Shown here: positions 25,901-32,676 of the stretch, one piece after another
Layout of the letters: every line of letters starts with the position of its first letter
Position numbering within the stretch: position 1 is the first letter of the stretch
Assembly (NCBI RefSeq): GCF_030269925.1
Contig: NC_085111.1
Coordinates: 7,680,142-7,744,141 of the forward strand
From: Bombyx mori
Lineage: Eukaryota > Arthropoda > Insecta > Lepidoptera > Bombycidae
Direction of reading: 5' to 3'
Length of the DNA: 64,000 nt
Translations under genes and position numbers: made by a program
Notes under the pieces: generated by a model
Databases searched by the model: none
Told to the model about the DNA's origin: nothing
What the model saw: only the letters and a program-made list of their open reading frames with translations

Positions 25901-28900
25901 ACTGGTCTGCGCCGATAAAGTAATCCTTAAACTGTCTGAACCGTGGTTCAAAATCTGAGGCCTTCGATGACCAACAGCAACATGATGAAGGAATAAATTT
26001 GTCTAAATATTAAACGCGCAAAGTATAGCTACAATACGCCTGATGGGATGGATGGGATAGGGACTGACTGGATGAACTACCATGCGAAACAAAAATAAAA
26101 TAAGAATCTCGCTGGTTCGTTTTATATATTCATAAACTGTAAATTCAGTGGTCGCAATTCTACGAAATTTTAAGTTAAAAATATAAAATAATTCTTGAAT
26201 TATTAACTAATTAATATTAATTCTTAAATTATTTTATTTTATTATTATTTTATTACCTATTGTTGTATTTTATCTTAGTGAAACTAAAGAACTTTAGCGA
26301 GATTTGTTACTTCGATGCTTGCATATTTACTTACCAAACTTTATTATTTGTCCAGCGTACAAAGTCCCCGTAATAACGGCTACACGATCAAGGCATTCGA
26401 TCATTACCATCTTAGGGCTGTTCCAGAAAAAAACAGCCCATGATCTTACGGGTGGGTGGAATCACCTTAAATTTCTTCGGAGTTGAAGATGACGGTCTCT
26501 TCCAATTCGTGTATTGTTTTTTCGTTTCCGGGTTATAATGGTGAAGCCATGGTTTATTCATAGATCTTGTACTCAATAGAGCCAAAAATCGGTCAAGATC
26601 TTGTTGTAACAAACCTAAACAGCTTTGTGCAATTCTCAGTTTCTGTGCTTCAGAAAGTATTCTAGGCACCCAGCGCGGTGACACTTTTTTCATTTATACC
26701 ATACGGTTGTTAGTGTTATTCACTAACATTATGGACACTTCGTTTAGAAATATTCATTTCTTCTGCTATAAAACAAACTGGCTTACTTGAACTCAGTACA
26801 CCAACGCTCAACCATAAAATATGAAGGACCATGAACCCCTAATGTAGCTCTCAAGTCTTGATTTACCAGTTGCGTAGTAAAAAAAAAAAAGGTCAGATAT
26901 TTTATTACCGCGCGAATTTCAATTTTGTTTATTTCTATGAACATTTTCCGACCCGAAGCAAACAAATGACTTCTATATTTAAAAAACAATATTGACTTAA
27001 TTGCTATTATTATTATGTCTAATATTGGGCTATACATACTAATATTTTTGCTCCCAAGTAGAATGTATCGCGTTATCACTATTTATTGAATAACCCTCGT
27101 ATGTAAAAGATATAATACTAAACTAATCTCTTTGCCTATTTATATTTAAATGTAAATATAGAATCTTCTAATACTGCAATTAATTAAGTAGAAGTATTAG
27201 TTCGGGGTCTACCAGTATCTTCTAATCAGATAAGCAGACTGTTATTAAATAATAAATTGCATTCACGTCTTCCTATAGCGACATAAGAAAATTAAATTAT
27301 CTCAAAAAACAAGCTGATGGATTGTTTATTTATTTTGGTAAAGCAAACTTGTATCAATAAAGTAAAAAAAACACCTATGTTATTTGACCATATCTTAATA
27401 TTCGAACTAACACGTTAGATAACCTATTACAACAGTAGCTTTACTGGAAATGTTAATGTCATACTAATGAACGGAAGTACACAAGGCTACGTATTGTACT
27501 GTGTCTCTATACGCGGCACTGCTAAGCGAAGGTTTGCATCATTTGCGGCAACTAGAAATGAGATTAATTGAAATAGTTAATGGACTGTAAGAAACGGTTT
27601 GGCCGAAAGGCTATTTGAGAAAATTCGTCATAAGTAGTTTTTCAAGTGACAATTTGTTGTCGATACCAAATTTCCAACCCACAATTATTATGAGAGAAAA
27701 TAATCCTTTTGTGTCTTAAATATGTTTTATACTATTTAAAAATCTTTTTTTATTAATGTCTGATTCGCATGTTGACCGTTATTTTCACTATCCCATAATA
27801 ATAATAAAAAAACTATCCACAAATACAGCTTATCAACGAAAAGAAAAAAATCTGTTCAGTTATATAATAATAGAATTATTTAGTTTTTGTTTGGTTTCGC
27901 GATTCGTAGACATAACTAATTAAACCTACTTTTACGATTTAATCTCGCGTTTTTTATTGTCATTATAAACAGTTTTCGTGGCCACGGACGACTAAGGTGT
28001 TATAGTTTTTCTTTTAAATAGACACATAGGTACGTTTCATTTCACACAAAACAGACTAATAGGATCTTGTGGTTTGGCAGTTTGTTTGACATGGGTTTTC
28101 ATGTTTACAATAAAGGATCCTATTAGATAAGCATCAACCACATTCTCTATTGAAGTTAGGCTGCTTCTTTCATTTTGATGACCTCGCGCACCATACATGC
28201 AATCCGTCCATGACCACGAAAACAATAAAGTATTCGTAGTATCGGCAATAATATGATGACAATAAAAACCGCGAGATTCAACTGTAAAAGAAGTTTTAAT
28301 TATGAATTTATTTGCTTTCTAATTTCATGCTAGAAGAAAGTACACCATTTTATAAATTTAAATGAGATCAACATTTAAGAGTGTTTCAGAACTTTAATAG
28401 TCTGTCATCTATTTTTTCAAATGGATCTATTGCTTTTCAATATATTCATCAAAAAACTGTATGCATACATAAACACGAAATCTGTGCTTAATTGAATGTA
28501 CTAAAGCTTATGAGAATATAAAAACACTCAATTCGTAAACAACAAAACCTAAAATAAGATGCAATAACTATCTATACTAATATATAAATGTACAGTGGTT
28601 TTTACGGATGTTCCATTATAACTACGGAACCATGCATACGATTGACTTGAAACTTGGTACCCATGTAGAAAACACATATACTTAATGGATAGGCTAATAT
28701 TTATAGGAGTGTTGGGACTCCCTACACCAGTTGCGGGGGCGTTAATGATGATAATTTTTGTGGGGGTGAGAAATAATAATGTTAATTTTAAATGCCCAGC
28801 GAAGCGGACGGGTCTAGCTAGTACCTAATAACTACCTATATAGTAAAATGATGTCTCACATTCAAATCATGTAACATTATTGTGTATGTTTACAGAATTT

Positions 28901-29147
28901 CAAGATGTCAACGCAATACCACATTTGGGAGTTGCCATCTCAGGACATTGGCGGGTCGTTTAACGCTCGTGCTTTGACCACTCCTGATGATGAAGCCGCC
29001 GAGGCGGCTGTACGAGAATATTTATCTTTAGACAGCCATGGAGTGCCTCTTACGAGAGGCGCATTCCCTCCAAGTTTACCCGATGAACCTGAAGACAACT
29101 GGGAGGTAGTCGACTACGTGGAAATTCATAGAAATGACCCCTCTTAA
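4823..29147 (+). CDS. ADAMTS-type secreted metalloprotease (12 visible exons; 5' end missing)
   Basis: Joined exons: 4823-4995, 6025-6196, 6660-6986, 7376-7584, 9469-9660, 13020-13148, 14274-14391, 15548-15697, 17459-17698, 18463-18586, 20161-20336, 28896-29147. They total 2262 bases (753 residues plus stop) and every junction phase agrees. Domains in order: propeptide, basic furin-like site, reprolysin catalytic domain with zinc motif HEIGHNLGMHHD and Met-turn YIMSP, disintegrin-like region, one TSP1 repeat, cysteine-rich region, and a short tail rich in Asp/Glu. By family knowledge such proteins are secreted and cut extracellular-matrix proteins. No signal peptide is visible, so at least one 5' exon lies upstream, probably outside the window. 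The protein ends soon after the cysteine-rich region, with no recognisable spacer domain or extra TSP1 repeats, which is short for the family. It may be the orthologue of an insect ADAMTS such as Drosophila stall; I cannot settle which one. Confidence 0.9.
5389..5652 (-). mobile_element. Bm1-type SINE, diverged
   Basis: Reverse orientation: T-rich start, GCTTAGATGGGTGAATGAGC, CATAGACATCAACAACGTAA, and later TGCTTCACGATAGAAATGG. It is clearly older than other copies. It lies in intron 1 of the ADAMTS-like gene, next to a Helitron-like element. Confidence 0.7.
5653..5931 (+). mobile_element. Helitron-like non-autonomous element (family 1)
   Basis: AATTGCTGCTCGTTAGTCTC, GGCTGGACCGATTTGGC and the 3' end CGCGTCAGCTAG|T at 5931. 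A copy in the other orientation is at 46717. It has no coding capacity. The 5' end is truncated or blurred where it meets the old Bm1. Confidence 0.5.
6025..6196 (+). CDS. ADAMTS-like, exon 2 (propeptide)
   Basis: The acceptor TTGTTACAG ends at 6024 and the donor GTAAAA starts at 6197. The exon encodes FDLQLVPNRRLVSPEF, which fits the conserved ADAMTS propeptide core, and then the Cys-containing segment CHFLHASPNAVAAFSACKDH. It exits in phase 0. Confidence 0.85.
6660..6986 (+). CDS. ADAMTS-like, exon 3 (propeptide end, furin-like site, catalytic start)
   Basis: The acceptor AATTCCAG ends at 6659 and the donor GTACGT starts at 6987; both phases are 0. It begins HGLIVVDNSTYEVRPLP, the end of the propeptide. 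The basic run RPRPRRRPRNH is a likely furin-type cleavage site. Next comes SYTIEIALFLDEAAYKIF, the usual opening of a reprolysin catalytic domain. Confidence 0.9.
7376..7584 (+). CDS. ADAMTS-like, exon 4 (catalytic domain)
   Basis: The acceptor TTTTAG ends at 7375. I chose the donor GTTAGT at 7585 because it leaves GG, which joins the next exon's A to give Gly in the conserved LLLSGLDFY. The exon encodes the helical part of the metalloprotease domain, including FCAYQRSLN and HWDMALLLSG. Confidence 0.9.
7925..8210 (+). mobile_element. LINE 3' end, BMC1-related family B
   Basis: Contains AACCCGTCGCTTGCGATGAA, CACAGCCCACTGAGTTTCTC, GGTGGTAGATTCTGCGAAGC and the 3' end CTCAAGGCTATCAGCATAGG with an A tail. 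It shares its core with the 3' UTR of the LINE at 40123-40350 but has a different end, so it is a related family. It lies in ADAMTS intron 4. Confidence 0.72.
8848..8885 (+). mobile_element. Internally deleted remnant of the second SINE family
   Basis: GCGGTAGGCAGCGGCCTACA joins directly to AGGGTAATAAAAAGA: the two ends of the family body with the middle missing. The break falls where GGC/GCC sequences could align. Confidence 0.5.
8932..9401 (-). mobile_element. Helitron-like element (family 2) carrying a Bm1
   Basis: The left boundary is A|CTAGCTGTACCCGTCC and the right boundary ends TATAGA|T, so the element reads TC...CTAG on the minus strand. Apart from the Bm1 at 9054-9298, it matches the copy at 28571 in reverse, including CCATTAAGTACATG and GGAACATCCGTAAAAACCAC. 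Confidence 0.55.
9054..9298 (+). mobile_element. Bm1 SINE (body only) inside a Helitron-like element
   Basis: It begins ACTGGTGGTAGGACCTCTTG and ends TAAGCAATAAAAAAAAA. The tRNA-like head is absent. The outer sequence on both sides belongs to one Helitron-like element (8932-9401). ATGT and T-rich matches at the two junctions suggest a short target duplication. Confidence 0.88.
9469..9660 (+). CDS. ADAMTS-like, exon 5 (catalytic domain, first half of zinc site)
   Basis: The acceptor ATTTCCAG ends at 9468 and the donor GTCGGT starts at 9661. It encodes MGLAPVGGVC and ends at ILAHEIGH plus two bases of Asn. The zinc-binding motif is therefore split by intron 5. A Bm1 SINE begins 40 bases past the donor. 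Confidence 0.92.
9701..9951 (+). mobile_element. Bm1 SINE (body) just after ADAMTS exon 5
   Basis: ACTTGTGGTAGGACCTCTTG through CACCTAAGCAATAAAAATAA. It starts 40 bases downstream of the exon 5 donor site. It is very similar to the copy at 9054. Confidence 0.87.
10262..10545 (+). mobile_element. LINE 3' end, BMC1-related family B
   Basis: The same order of motifs as the copy at 7925, from CGTCGCCTAAATAATAAG to CTCTCAAGGCTATCAGCATA plus an A-rich tail. It directly precedes a Bm1 with tRNA-like head. Confidence 0.72.
10568..10942 (+). mobile_element. Bm1 SINE with tRNA-like head
   Basis: It contains the B-box-like GGTGTTCGAATCCCGC (about 10592), GATTGACTTCCACGGTGAAG, then the body from ATGGTAGGAC to CTAAGCAATAATTTTTTT. 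The body is diverged. The A box is not clear. It directly follows a BMC1-related 3' end at 10262-10545. Confidence 0.78.
11405..11720. repeat. Repeat region with tandem duplications and inverted GAAGTGAAACTT ends
   Basis: GAAGTGAAACTT at about 11434 and its reverse complement AAGTTTCACTTC at about 11707 bracket the region. Inside are a perfect 60-bp tandem duplication (period 60, 11509-11629) and two tandem copies of a 20-base unit with one mismatch (CGTAACGGAAAAATGTGACG, about 11638-11678). It looks like a MITE-type repeat with internal expansion. No coding potential. Confidence 0.6.
12290..12464. mobile_element. Fold-back MITE
   Basis: About 175 bp, with inverted arms of roughly 45-50 bases: TTTTTTAACGTTCTCGATAG on the left and CTATCGAGAACGTTAAAAAA on the right, extending outward through GTGTGTTTAGTGCGAG. 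A second copy is at 19196. It lies in ADAMTS intron 5. Confidence 0.75.
13020..13148 (+). CDS. ADAMTS-like, exon 6 (second half of zinc site, Met-turn)
   Basis: The acceptor TTTCCAG ends at 13019 and the donor GTATAC starts at 13149. The first base completes Asn, followed by LGMHHDGTGNTC, which finishes HEIGHNLGMHHD. The Met-turn is in GYIMSPSRG, followed by the family motif WSSCS. Confidence 0.93.
14274..14391 (+). CDS. ADAMTS-like, exon 7 (end of catalytic domain)
   Basis: The acceptor ATGTACAG ends at 14273 and the donor GTATTT starts at 14392. It encodes WATCLLDGDDGEEDIP and ends AIWSAKKQCE, matching the family pattern of a Cys-Leu-Leu segment and a Gln-Cys pair ahead of the disintegrin-like domain. 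It is too short to stand out as an ORF and was found by phase and homology. Confidence 0.85.
15108..15522 (-). mobile_element. Bm1 SINE with tRNA-like head, next to ADAMTS exon 8
   Basis: Reverse orientation: T run and GCTTAGATGGGTGTACGAGC, the body to CCATCAGTAATTACG, then GACTTCCACGGT-equivalent sequence and the tRNA-like part with the B box (reverse complement of GGGATTCGAACACC). It ends near 15522, about 25 bases before the exon 8 acceptor AG at 15547. Confidence 0.88.
15548..15697 (+). CDS. ADAMTS-like, exon 8 (disintegrin-like region)
   Basis: The acceptor GTTTCAG ends at 15547 and the donor GTATAT starts at 15698; both phases are 0. It encodes CAQLACRTPHRAGFF and PGTACGNKM, typical of the disintegrin-like region. 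The exon is much more GC-rich than its flanks. A reverse-oriented Bm1 SINE ends about 25 bases before the acceptor, so longer open frames here are SINE-exon chimeras. Confidence 0.87.
16043..16228. repeat. Three imperfect tandem copies of a 58-70 bp AT-rich unit
   Basis: Units start at 16043, 16101 and 16171 with TTAAGTTATAGTA or a close variant. Each ends with AATTGCGGC(T/C)GGTA(A/G)CTT or a close variant, then CTAATTT-like sequence. Located in ADAMTS intron 8. Confidence 0.7.
16500..16846. repeat. Dispersed repeat with inverted ends (CCGACTTC type)
   Basis: The left edge reads ACCCGACTTCGAATAG and the right edge TTTTTGAAGTCGGTTAAA, short inverted ends. The right part includes CAATCGAATTGAGAACCTCC, also seen at 32185-32215. 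It is non-coding. I know the sequence as common in moths but cannot name its family. Confidence 0.5.
17459..17698 (+). CDS. ADAMTS-like, exon 9 (disintegrin end and TSP1 repeat)
   Basis: The acceptor TATTCCAG ends at 17458 and the donor GTACTC starts at 17699; both phases are 0. It starts WCQGGECVPS, completing the disintegrin-like region, and then encodes a TSP1 repeat: GGWTVWREGACRSGC, the Arg-rich strand GFRERRREC, and later cysteines. Confidence 0.9.
17978..18405 (-). mobile_element. Bm1 SINE with tRNA-like head, next to ADAMTS exon 10
   Basis: Reverse orientation: TTTTTTTATTGCTTAAATGG, body to CTACCACCAGTAATTACG, then the tRNA-like region with TGTGGGATTCGAACACCGG and GGGCGCGACGG. It ends about 57 bases before the exon 10 acceptor. 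Confidence 0.87.
18463..18586 (+). CDS. ADAMTS-like, exon 10 (cysteine-rich region start)
   Basis: The acceptor ATTGCAG ends at 18462. The donor GTCAGT at 18587 leaves one base (A), which joins CT of exon 11 to make Thr. The exon encodes VCGKKSRVSANELASRKC through APHDP. Without splicing the frame would stop four codons later, so an alternative short end cannot be excluded, but the exon 11 match favours splicing. Confidence 0.83.
18755..19135 (+). mobile_element. LINE 3' end, family B, interrupted by a Bm1 fragment
   Basis: The left part (to 18857) ends CACAGCCCACTGAGTTTTTA; the right part resumes at 18965 with ATCTTCTCAGTGGGTCACG and runs to TCAAGGCTATCAGCTTATC and an A tail. The gap holds a reverse Bm1 piece and a short CTTCTTATAG repeat. 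Confidence 0.7.
18858..18935 (-). mobile_element. Bm1 fragment inside a LINE 3' end
   Basis: TTTTTTTTATTCTTAGATGG to CCCACCTGGTTTTAAGTGG in reverse orientation. LINE sequence that is continuous in other copies lies on both sides (to 18857 and from 18965), so this is a truncated later insertion. Confidence 0.75.
19145..19480 (+). mobile_element. BMC1-type LINE 3' end (family A) interrupted by a fold-back MITE
   Basis: The left part GCCCTTGAGTTGTTAGGTCA and the right part GGCGCTCGGGCAGCTGTTAG to AAACTGGAAAGGCCTCCAGT match the 3' UTR of the LINE at 40123-40350 as one stretch. A MITE (19196-19366) sits in the middle. Confidence 0.72.
19196..19366. mobile_element. Fold-back MITE inside a LINE 3' end
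   Basis: The same family as at 12290: GTGTGCTTAGTGCGAATTTT, TAACGCTCTCGATAGCG and the inverted partner CGCTATCGAGAGCGTTA. It interrupts the LINE fragment 19145-19480, so it is the younger insertion. Confidence 0.75.
19885..20048 (-). mobile_element. Bm1 SINE, truncated
   Basis: Reverse orientation from TTTTTTTTATTGCGTAGATG to GTATAGTTACAACGGCTG; the rest of the body and the head are missing. It ends about 110 bases before ADAMTS exon 11. Confidence 0.8.
20161..20336 (+). CDS. ADAMTS-like, exon 11 (cysteine-rich region)
   Basis: The acceptor TTTCTCTCAG ends at 20160, after a C-rich tract, and the donor GTACGT starts at 20337. The frame set by the split codon gives GCAIFCRRASGGGFY, LDPYLPDGTWCHNDG and CMQHHCLPE, the family's cysteine-rich signature. 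A longer open frame in another phase over the same bases is a shadow. Confidence 0.88.
20420..20510 (+). mobile_element. LINE 3'-terminal fragment (family A) with inverted ends
   Basis: TACTGGTGGCCCGGAGGCC at the left and GGCCTCCGGGCCACCAGTAA at the right form an inverted repeat around CCCACCTGTCCTGGTGAAAC. The right part is the normal 3' end of family A with its A tail. It starts about 85 bases after ADAMTS exon 11. Confidence 0.65.
20515..23158. other. ADAMTS intron 11, left part
   Basis: AT-rich intron sequence with one Bm1 fragment (21148-21255). Nothing else was recognised. Confidence 0.5.
21148..21255 (-). mobile_element. Bm1 fragment
   Basis: Reverse orientation with ACTTCACGGCAGAAAAAGGC and CTCACAAGAGGTCCTACTAC; only the part near the start of the body is kept, behind a short T-rich tract. 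Confidence 0.75.
23159..24454 (+). mobile_element. Tc1/mariner element of the DD37D (maT) type
   Basis: It is 1296 bp between TA dinucleotides (23157-23158 and 24455-24456). The terminal inverted repeats match over about 22 bases: the left begins CTTAGTCTGGCCATAAATAC and the right, read inward, CCTAGTCTTGCCATAAATAC. It holds one transposase gene. The family call rests on the 37-residue spacing between the second and third catalytic Asp, the spacing known for maT elements. Confidence 0.88.
23305..24331 (+). pseudogene. maT-type transposase, nearly complete, frame broken near the C-terminus
   Basis: The likely start is the ATG at 23305 (MEWGDKENRIAVIALHKVG), because a second copy at 47983 begins the same way; an in-frame ATG at 23236 is upstream. 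An N-terminal helix-turn-helix precedes the catalytic motifs FTDENFITIEQ, FQQDSAPGHKA and SSPDLNPLDYDLW, with 37 residues between the last two catalytic Asp. The frame stops at 24195 and continues in another phase (HDNLESLKQS) to a TAA at 24329-24331. A small deletion next to 24190 is the likely cause. All three catalytic acidic positions are still present. Confidence 0.85.
24463..25680 (-). mobile_element. Mariner element, DD34D type (ends approximate)
   Basis: It lies a few bases after the right end of the maT element, in opposite orientation. The left edge has a GGTGGCACTGAAAATTT-type mariner terminus near 24470. A matching terminus on the right could not be recognised, so the right end is a guess from the position of the gene start. 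Confidence 0.65.
24529..25582 (-). pseudogene. Mariner transposase (DD34D), one frameshift near the N-terminus
   Basis: The open part (25497-24529) has the mariner motifs WIPHSLCEEQ, SGDESWIYAYEP, HHDNASSHTA and YSPELSPNDF, with 34 residues between the second and third catalytic Asp. The natural start is the ATG at 25582 (MELTRENSRVMIYYDFRSG); the frame is broken close to 25520 by what looks like a single extra A. The rest is uninterrupted to the end FRGEYFEKQ. YSPELSPNDF in place of the usual YSPDLAPSDY suggests an irritans-like subfamily. Confidence 0.85.
26395..26895 (-). pseudogene. Degraded mariner transposase fragment
   Basis: On the minus strand it encodes QDLRATLGVHGPSY near 26850, then after a gap VSPRWVPRILSEAQKLRIAQ, PWLHHYNPETKKQ and KKFKVIPPTRKIMG, all mariner-like. 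The first catalytic Asp region reads RSMNKPWLHHY rather than the usual Val-Asp-Glu-Thr. The second and third catalytic motifs are missing. It is a different mariner subfamily from the copy at 24529. Confidence 0.7.
26900..28570. other. ADAMTS intron 11, right part
   Basis: AT-rich intron sequence after the mariner cluster; no gene or clear repeat seen. Confidence 0.5.
28571..28821 (+). mobile_element. Helitron-like element (family 2), uninterrupted copy
   Basis: A|TCTATACTAATATATAAATG to GACGGGTCTAGCTAG|T, 251 bp, non-coding. It gives the empty-site reference for the Bm1 inside the copy at 8932. It lies 74 bases before the last ADAMTS coding exon. Confidence 0.55.
28896..29147 (+). CDS. ADAMTS-like, last coding exon
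   Basis: The acceptor TGTTTACAG ends at 28895, the exon enters in phase 0, and the TAA stop is at 29145-29147. It encodes 83 residues starting NFKMSTQYHIWELP, with an Asp/Glu-rich second half (DEPEDNWEVVDYVEI). It has no cysteines. It lies 8.56 kb after exon 11. Assignment rests on phase, acceptor quality, orientation and the polyadenylation signals downstream. Confidence 0.72.
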   Translation, partial: NFKMSTQYHIWELPSQDIGGSFNARALTTPDDEAAEAAVREYLSLDSHGVPLTRGAFPPSLPDEPEDNWEVVDYVEIHRNDPS

Positions 29148-30205
29148 TTGAAGTCAAGACGTAGACAAACTAGTCCTTCGGCCAAAATGACTACGCCTAT
29201 GACTGTGTTACAGTATGAAATCAAGTTGCGGTTAGGCTTAGATGTGTCACTAATGTTTCAAAGATTAACATTAAAAACGTAACTAACTTACTATATTAGA
29301 TCGATTCTTATGTCAACAGTTGAAAATACAATTCAATTTTGACTTAGAGACGATAGGTTGATAGAAAATATAGTACTCCGATACTTTGGTATGTGTGGAT
29401 AACTAACGACTGCCAACTGCCAACAGAACATTGGCCAGTGTAACTGCGCCGGAGAACAACTAGGGAAGTTGTCGATTACGTCGATACAAACGTCAAACGG
29501 GAAAAAGGAAGTCATTTGACGTCATTGACCTCTTCATAGTATAAACATATTGCAGTTGATTCAACTAAAGCATATGCTAAGATTAACAGAAATATCGCTA
29601 AAAGACTGATATTTACAAAATTGTCAGAGTCTGACAACTCGAGAATTTCGTAGTAAATAACTAAATTATGTAGGTCTGTTTCAGTGTAGTTTGATAATAA
29701 CAATGGCTAAGGCATCGCCAATAAATTTTGGACCCAGTTCGCACAACTTTAGTCTAATTTAAATTAATTCAATTTAATTTAGTTTAATCCAATCCATTTT
29801 AATTAATCCAATTTAACTTAATTTGGTAGTTTGTAAACAGCATCATCTTGCCAAAATATTTTTGTAGTTTATGTGGTTAGTCGGTATAGTCATTATACCT
29901 TCGTCTTCAAGGAATATAATTTACTAATTAATGCATTTTAATCTGAATAATTAACTTAAAGTATTATAGATTATAATTTTCTTGCTAATTTCCAGTTATA
30001 AAATTGGTTCTCAACTTAGTTACCGAATTCTAAAGAAGATGGAAACGTACTAGTCGATTTATTATTATTTTATCTTACAAGTATTCAATTATTGTATTTA
30101 AATTGTGACTAAATTAAATTTAAAACATGTAAAACAACTTTAGGTGTAATAATTTAATTTAAGTTTATAGTGAATAAAGAATAAAACATTTCAATAATAC
30201 CAATG
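29148..30205 (+). other. Probable 3' UTR of the ADAMTS-like gene
   Basis: AT-rich sequence without a long open frame lies between the stop codon and tandem polyadenylation signals at about 30173-30185. At 29750-29830 there is a run of imperfect AATTTAATT-type repeats. The true cleavage site cannot be read from sequence alone. Confidence 0.5.
30173..30185 (+). terminator. Tandem AATAAA polyadenylation signals
   Basis: Two AATAAA hexamers, at 30173 and 30180, are followed within about 30 bases by a T-rich stretch. This is the arrangement expected at the 3' end of the ADAMTS-like transcript. Confidence 0.5.
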
Positions 30206-30539
30206 AGTTTTTTTTATGTTTTGTCAAAAAGTACATTAGTATTCTTTGGCTATAGATAGTGATTGATATCAGGGTATAAATAATATGAATTTATGAACAA
30301 GACGTTATGTAATGACTAGTTAGAAGCGAGACGTTGATTGAGATGTATCGCGCGGCGCGTAATACGTGATAAGGTTGTTATCATGCTTGTTTTAATGTTG
30401 TAGGAAATCTAGATTTTGGGGCAGTTTGTACTATTTTAATAAATAATTCGTCTAATTATTATAAGATAAGAATATTTGTGTTTCGTGTTTTTTAGAGATC
30501 AGGCTTCGCTTATCAGACTAAATTTAAAGTCTGTACGTA

Positions 30540-30665
30540 CTGTTGTTGTTGGCACTTCGTCAGTCACACTTCGCATGAACGTTTCGTAGGCTGCGGCTTG
30601 GCCAGTCACCCTGGCATTGCTGATATTCATAAATCCACTCACCATCAGGTGGCCCGTATGATATA
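30540..30665 (+). mobile_element. Diverged copy of the second SINE family
   Basis: GTAGGCTGCGGCTTGGCC, CCTGGCATTGCTGA, then ACTCACCATCAGGTGGCCCG follow the same order as the copy at 31209. It lies just past the ADAMTS polyadenylation signals. Confidence 0.55.
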
Positions 30666-31208
30666 TCTATGCTACGTATGCTATACCTATACCTATATCT
30701 ACAATGGCTATAACAAAAACCTTTCTAACATTTAGTACACCAAACTTACGAATGGTAGAGCGTTAGTCGTTACAGTAAACGGATGAGTTTCATGCATTTA
30801 TCATAGCGATGGTGCGGCTGGGTTTTACTTGACCACCAAACAAATTTTTAATTAAAATATCACACTCATCCAAACATATCAACAAACAACAAGCAAGTTT
30901 TTCAAGTAACTTAAAGCACTTGGTAAAAATAGAGAGTTCATTAGAGCCTAAATTTGTACTTTGTTTCAAGATCGTAATTCTGGTTTTTTGTTGTTAAATT
31001 GCCATTAATTAATGTACAAAAATTCACATAAATAAAAAAAAAACTCTATTTTGAATACACGACTAGTTTTGCCTGAAAATATTTAAATTAATTATACTTA
31101 GTCAATTTAGAGTACCTATGTAATAACGAGTTAGGAAAGAAAGCAAGCAAAATCAATCGACGAATAACTATAATAATATAATAATAACGGCTTGTGAAGA
31201 GTATTAAG

Positions 31209-31318
31209 CGGTAGGCAGCGGCTTGGCTTTGCCCCTGGCTGAAGTCCATGGGCGACGGTAACCACTCACCATCAGGTGGGCCGTATGCTCGTCTGCCTAC
31301 AAGGGCAATAAAAAAAAA
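31209..31318 (+). mobile_element. SINE 3' end, second family
   Basis: GGTAGGCAGCGGCTTGGC through AGTCCATGGGCGACGGTAAC, CATCAGGTGGGCCGTATGC and AAGGGCAATAAAAAAAA. A second copy is at 45564. The tail resembles that of Bm1 (GCAATAAAAA), but the body differs. Confidence 0.75.
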
Positions 31319-31724
31319 CTAAATCTTGATAAAACGAAACGGTTTTAATTCTGAATTGCATATTTTTTCACAAGCTTGAACTGCGCCTTATCGGAGCTCA
31401 ACGATTGTAATTTGCAAATCGTACAATACTACAATAGAAAAATAAATTAAAAACTTGGCTTTTGTACAGGTCCAGGTAAGGCGTCACTGTTGACAGGTAG
31501 ATTTACACACAATGTACGTGCGCCGTGCTAAAGTTCAATAAATTATGCGCGCTCGGAACACCGCCATTAATATTAAAAAGAATAAATGGCTGTGGTCGCT
31601 AATAACTTAAGACGCGTACTTAGTATTTGTATTTGTAAGTTAGCACTGAAAATAGTATCTGAACAATTTCTTCAATCCGCCTGTCCTTTCAGCTGACTAT
31701 GACCGGGCTAGATGGGATAAAATC

Positions 31725-31995
31725 GCCATGCTGTCGGGTCGGTTTTTGTCGAACCCGTCGCTTGCCACGAAGGGCTCGGCGAGTAAATTAACCCACAGCC
31801 ACAGCCCACTGAGTTTCTCGCCGGATCTTCTCGGTGGATCATGTCTCCGATCCGGTGGTAGATTCTGCGAAGCACTACTCTCACTAGGGTTAGTGTTTGC
31901 AACGTCGTCAGGTTTGAGCCCCGAGAGCTCACCTACTAATTCGATGAATCTAGAATAGCCTCTCGAGGTAACTAGAATAGGTAAGAAAAAAAAAA
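31725..31995 (+). mobile_element. LINE 3' end, BMC1-related family B
   Basis: AACCCGTCGCTTGCCACGAA through GATCTTCTCGGTGGATC and GATTCTGCGAAGCACTAC to GGTAAGAAAAAAAAAA. Intergenic, between the ADAMTS gene and the LINE with intact ORFs. Confidence 0.72.
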
Positions 31996-32059
31996 GTAAA
32001 CCGAGATAAACAAAACAAAATTATATTTTCATTATGCAGTCGAAGTTAATTAAATATTT

Positions 32060-32232
32060 ATTATTAACGATGAGTGAAAAACTAGTGGTCAGATTTTGGT
32101 AAAATTTAAATAGGACCACTTGCGAAGATCTTTCAAATAAAGAACTTTCAAAATCAGTTCACAGAGAATAACGCAGATAAAACGAAACAATCGAATTGAG
32201 AACCTCCTCCTTTTTTTAGGTTGGTTACTTAT
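32060..32232. repeat. Second copy (right part) of the CCGACTTC-type repeat
   Basis: TAGGACCACTTGCG, then ACAATCGAATTGAGAACCTC and CTCCTTTTTTTAGGTTGG follow the right part of the repeat at 16500. It lies directly left of the LINE with intact ORFs. Confidence 0.5.
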
Positions 32233-32676
32233 TAAATAATGACCTCATCTACCTACCCGCATTACCGCGATAAAGTACAGTTGTGTTTTAATGTAGCTCC
32301 AAATATTAATTCAAATTCTGTTCCTAAAGTGTCTGAGCTCATCAATTATGCACATATTATAGTTAATTTGCTGTGTAGTGATACAAATACAGTGTATATA
32401 TGACATCGAGTGCTGGGAATAACATCTATAAAAGGAAATTATTTGAGTGATTTTAAACAATTGGCAAAATTGAGGAATCTATCTACCCTCACCTTACTTA
32501 ACGAGGGCCTTTCTTAGTGTGCTAATTTTAATGTGCTAATGATAAATTTGCCTGTTTTTGTTGTATGAGGGCCATTATTAGTGTGCAGGGGCTATTACTT
32601 CTGAGACAATATTTAAGAGAGAAAAAGAAGTGGGAGCTGTAATCATTTTTTAGGTTGAATTTACTGAGCACTCAGG

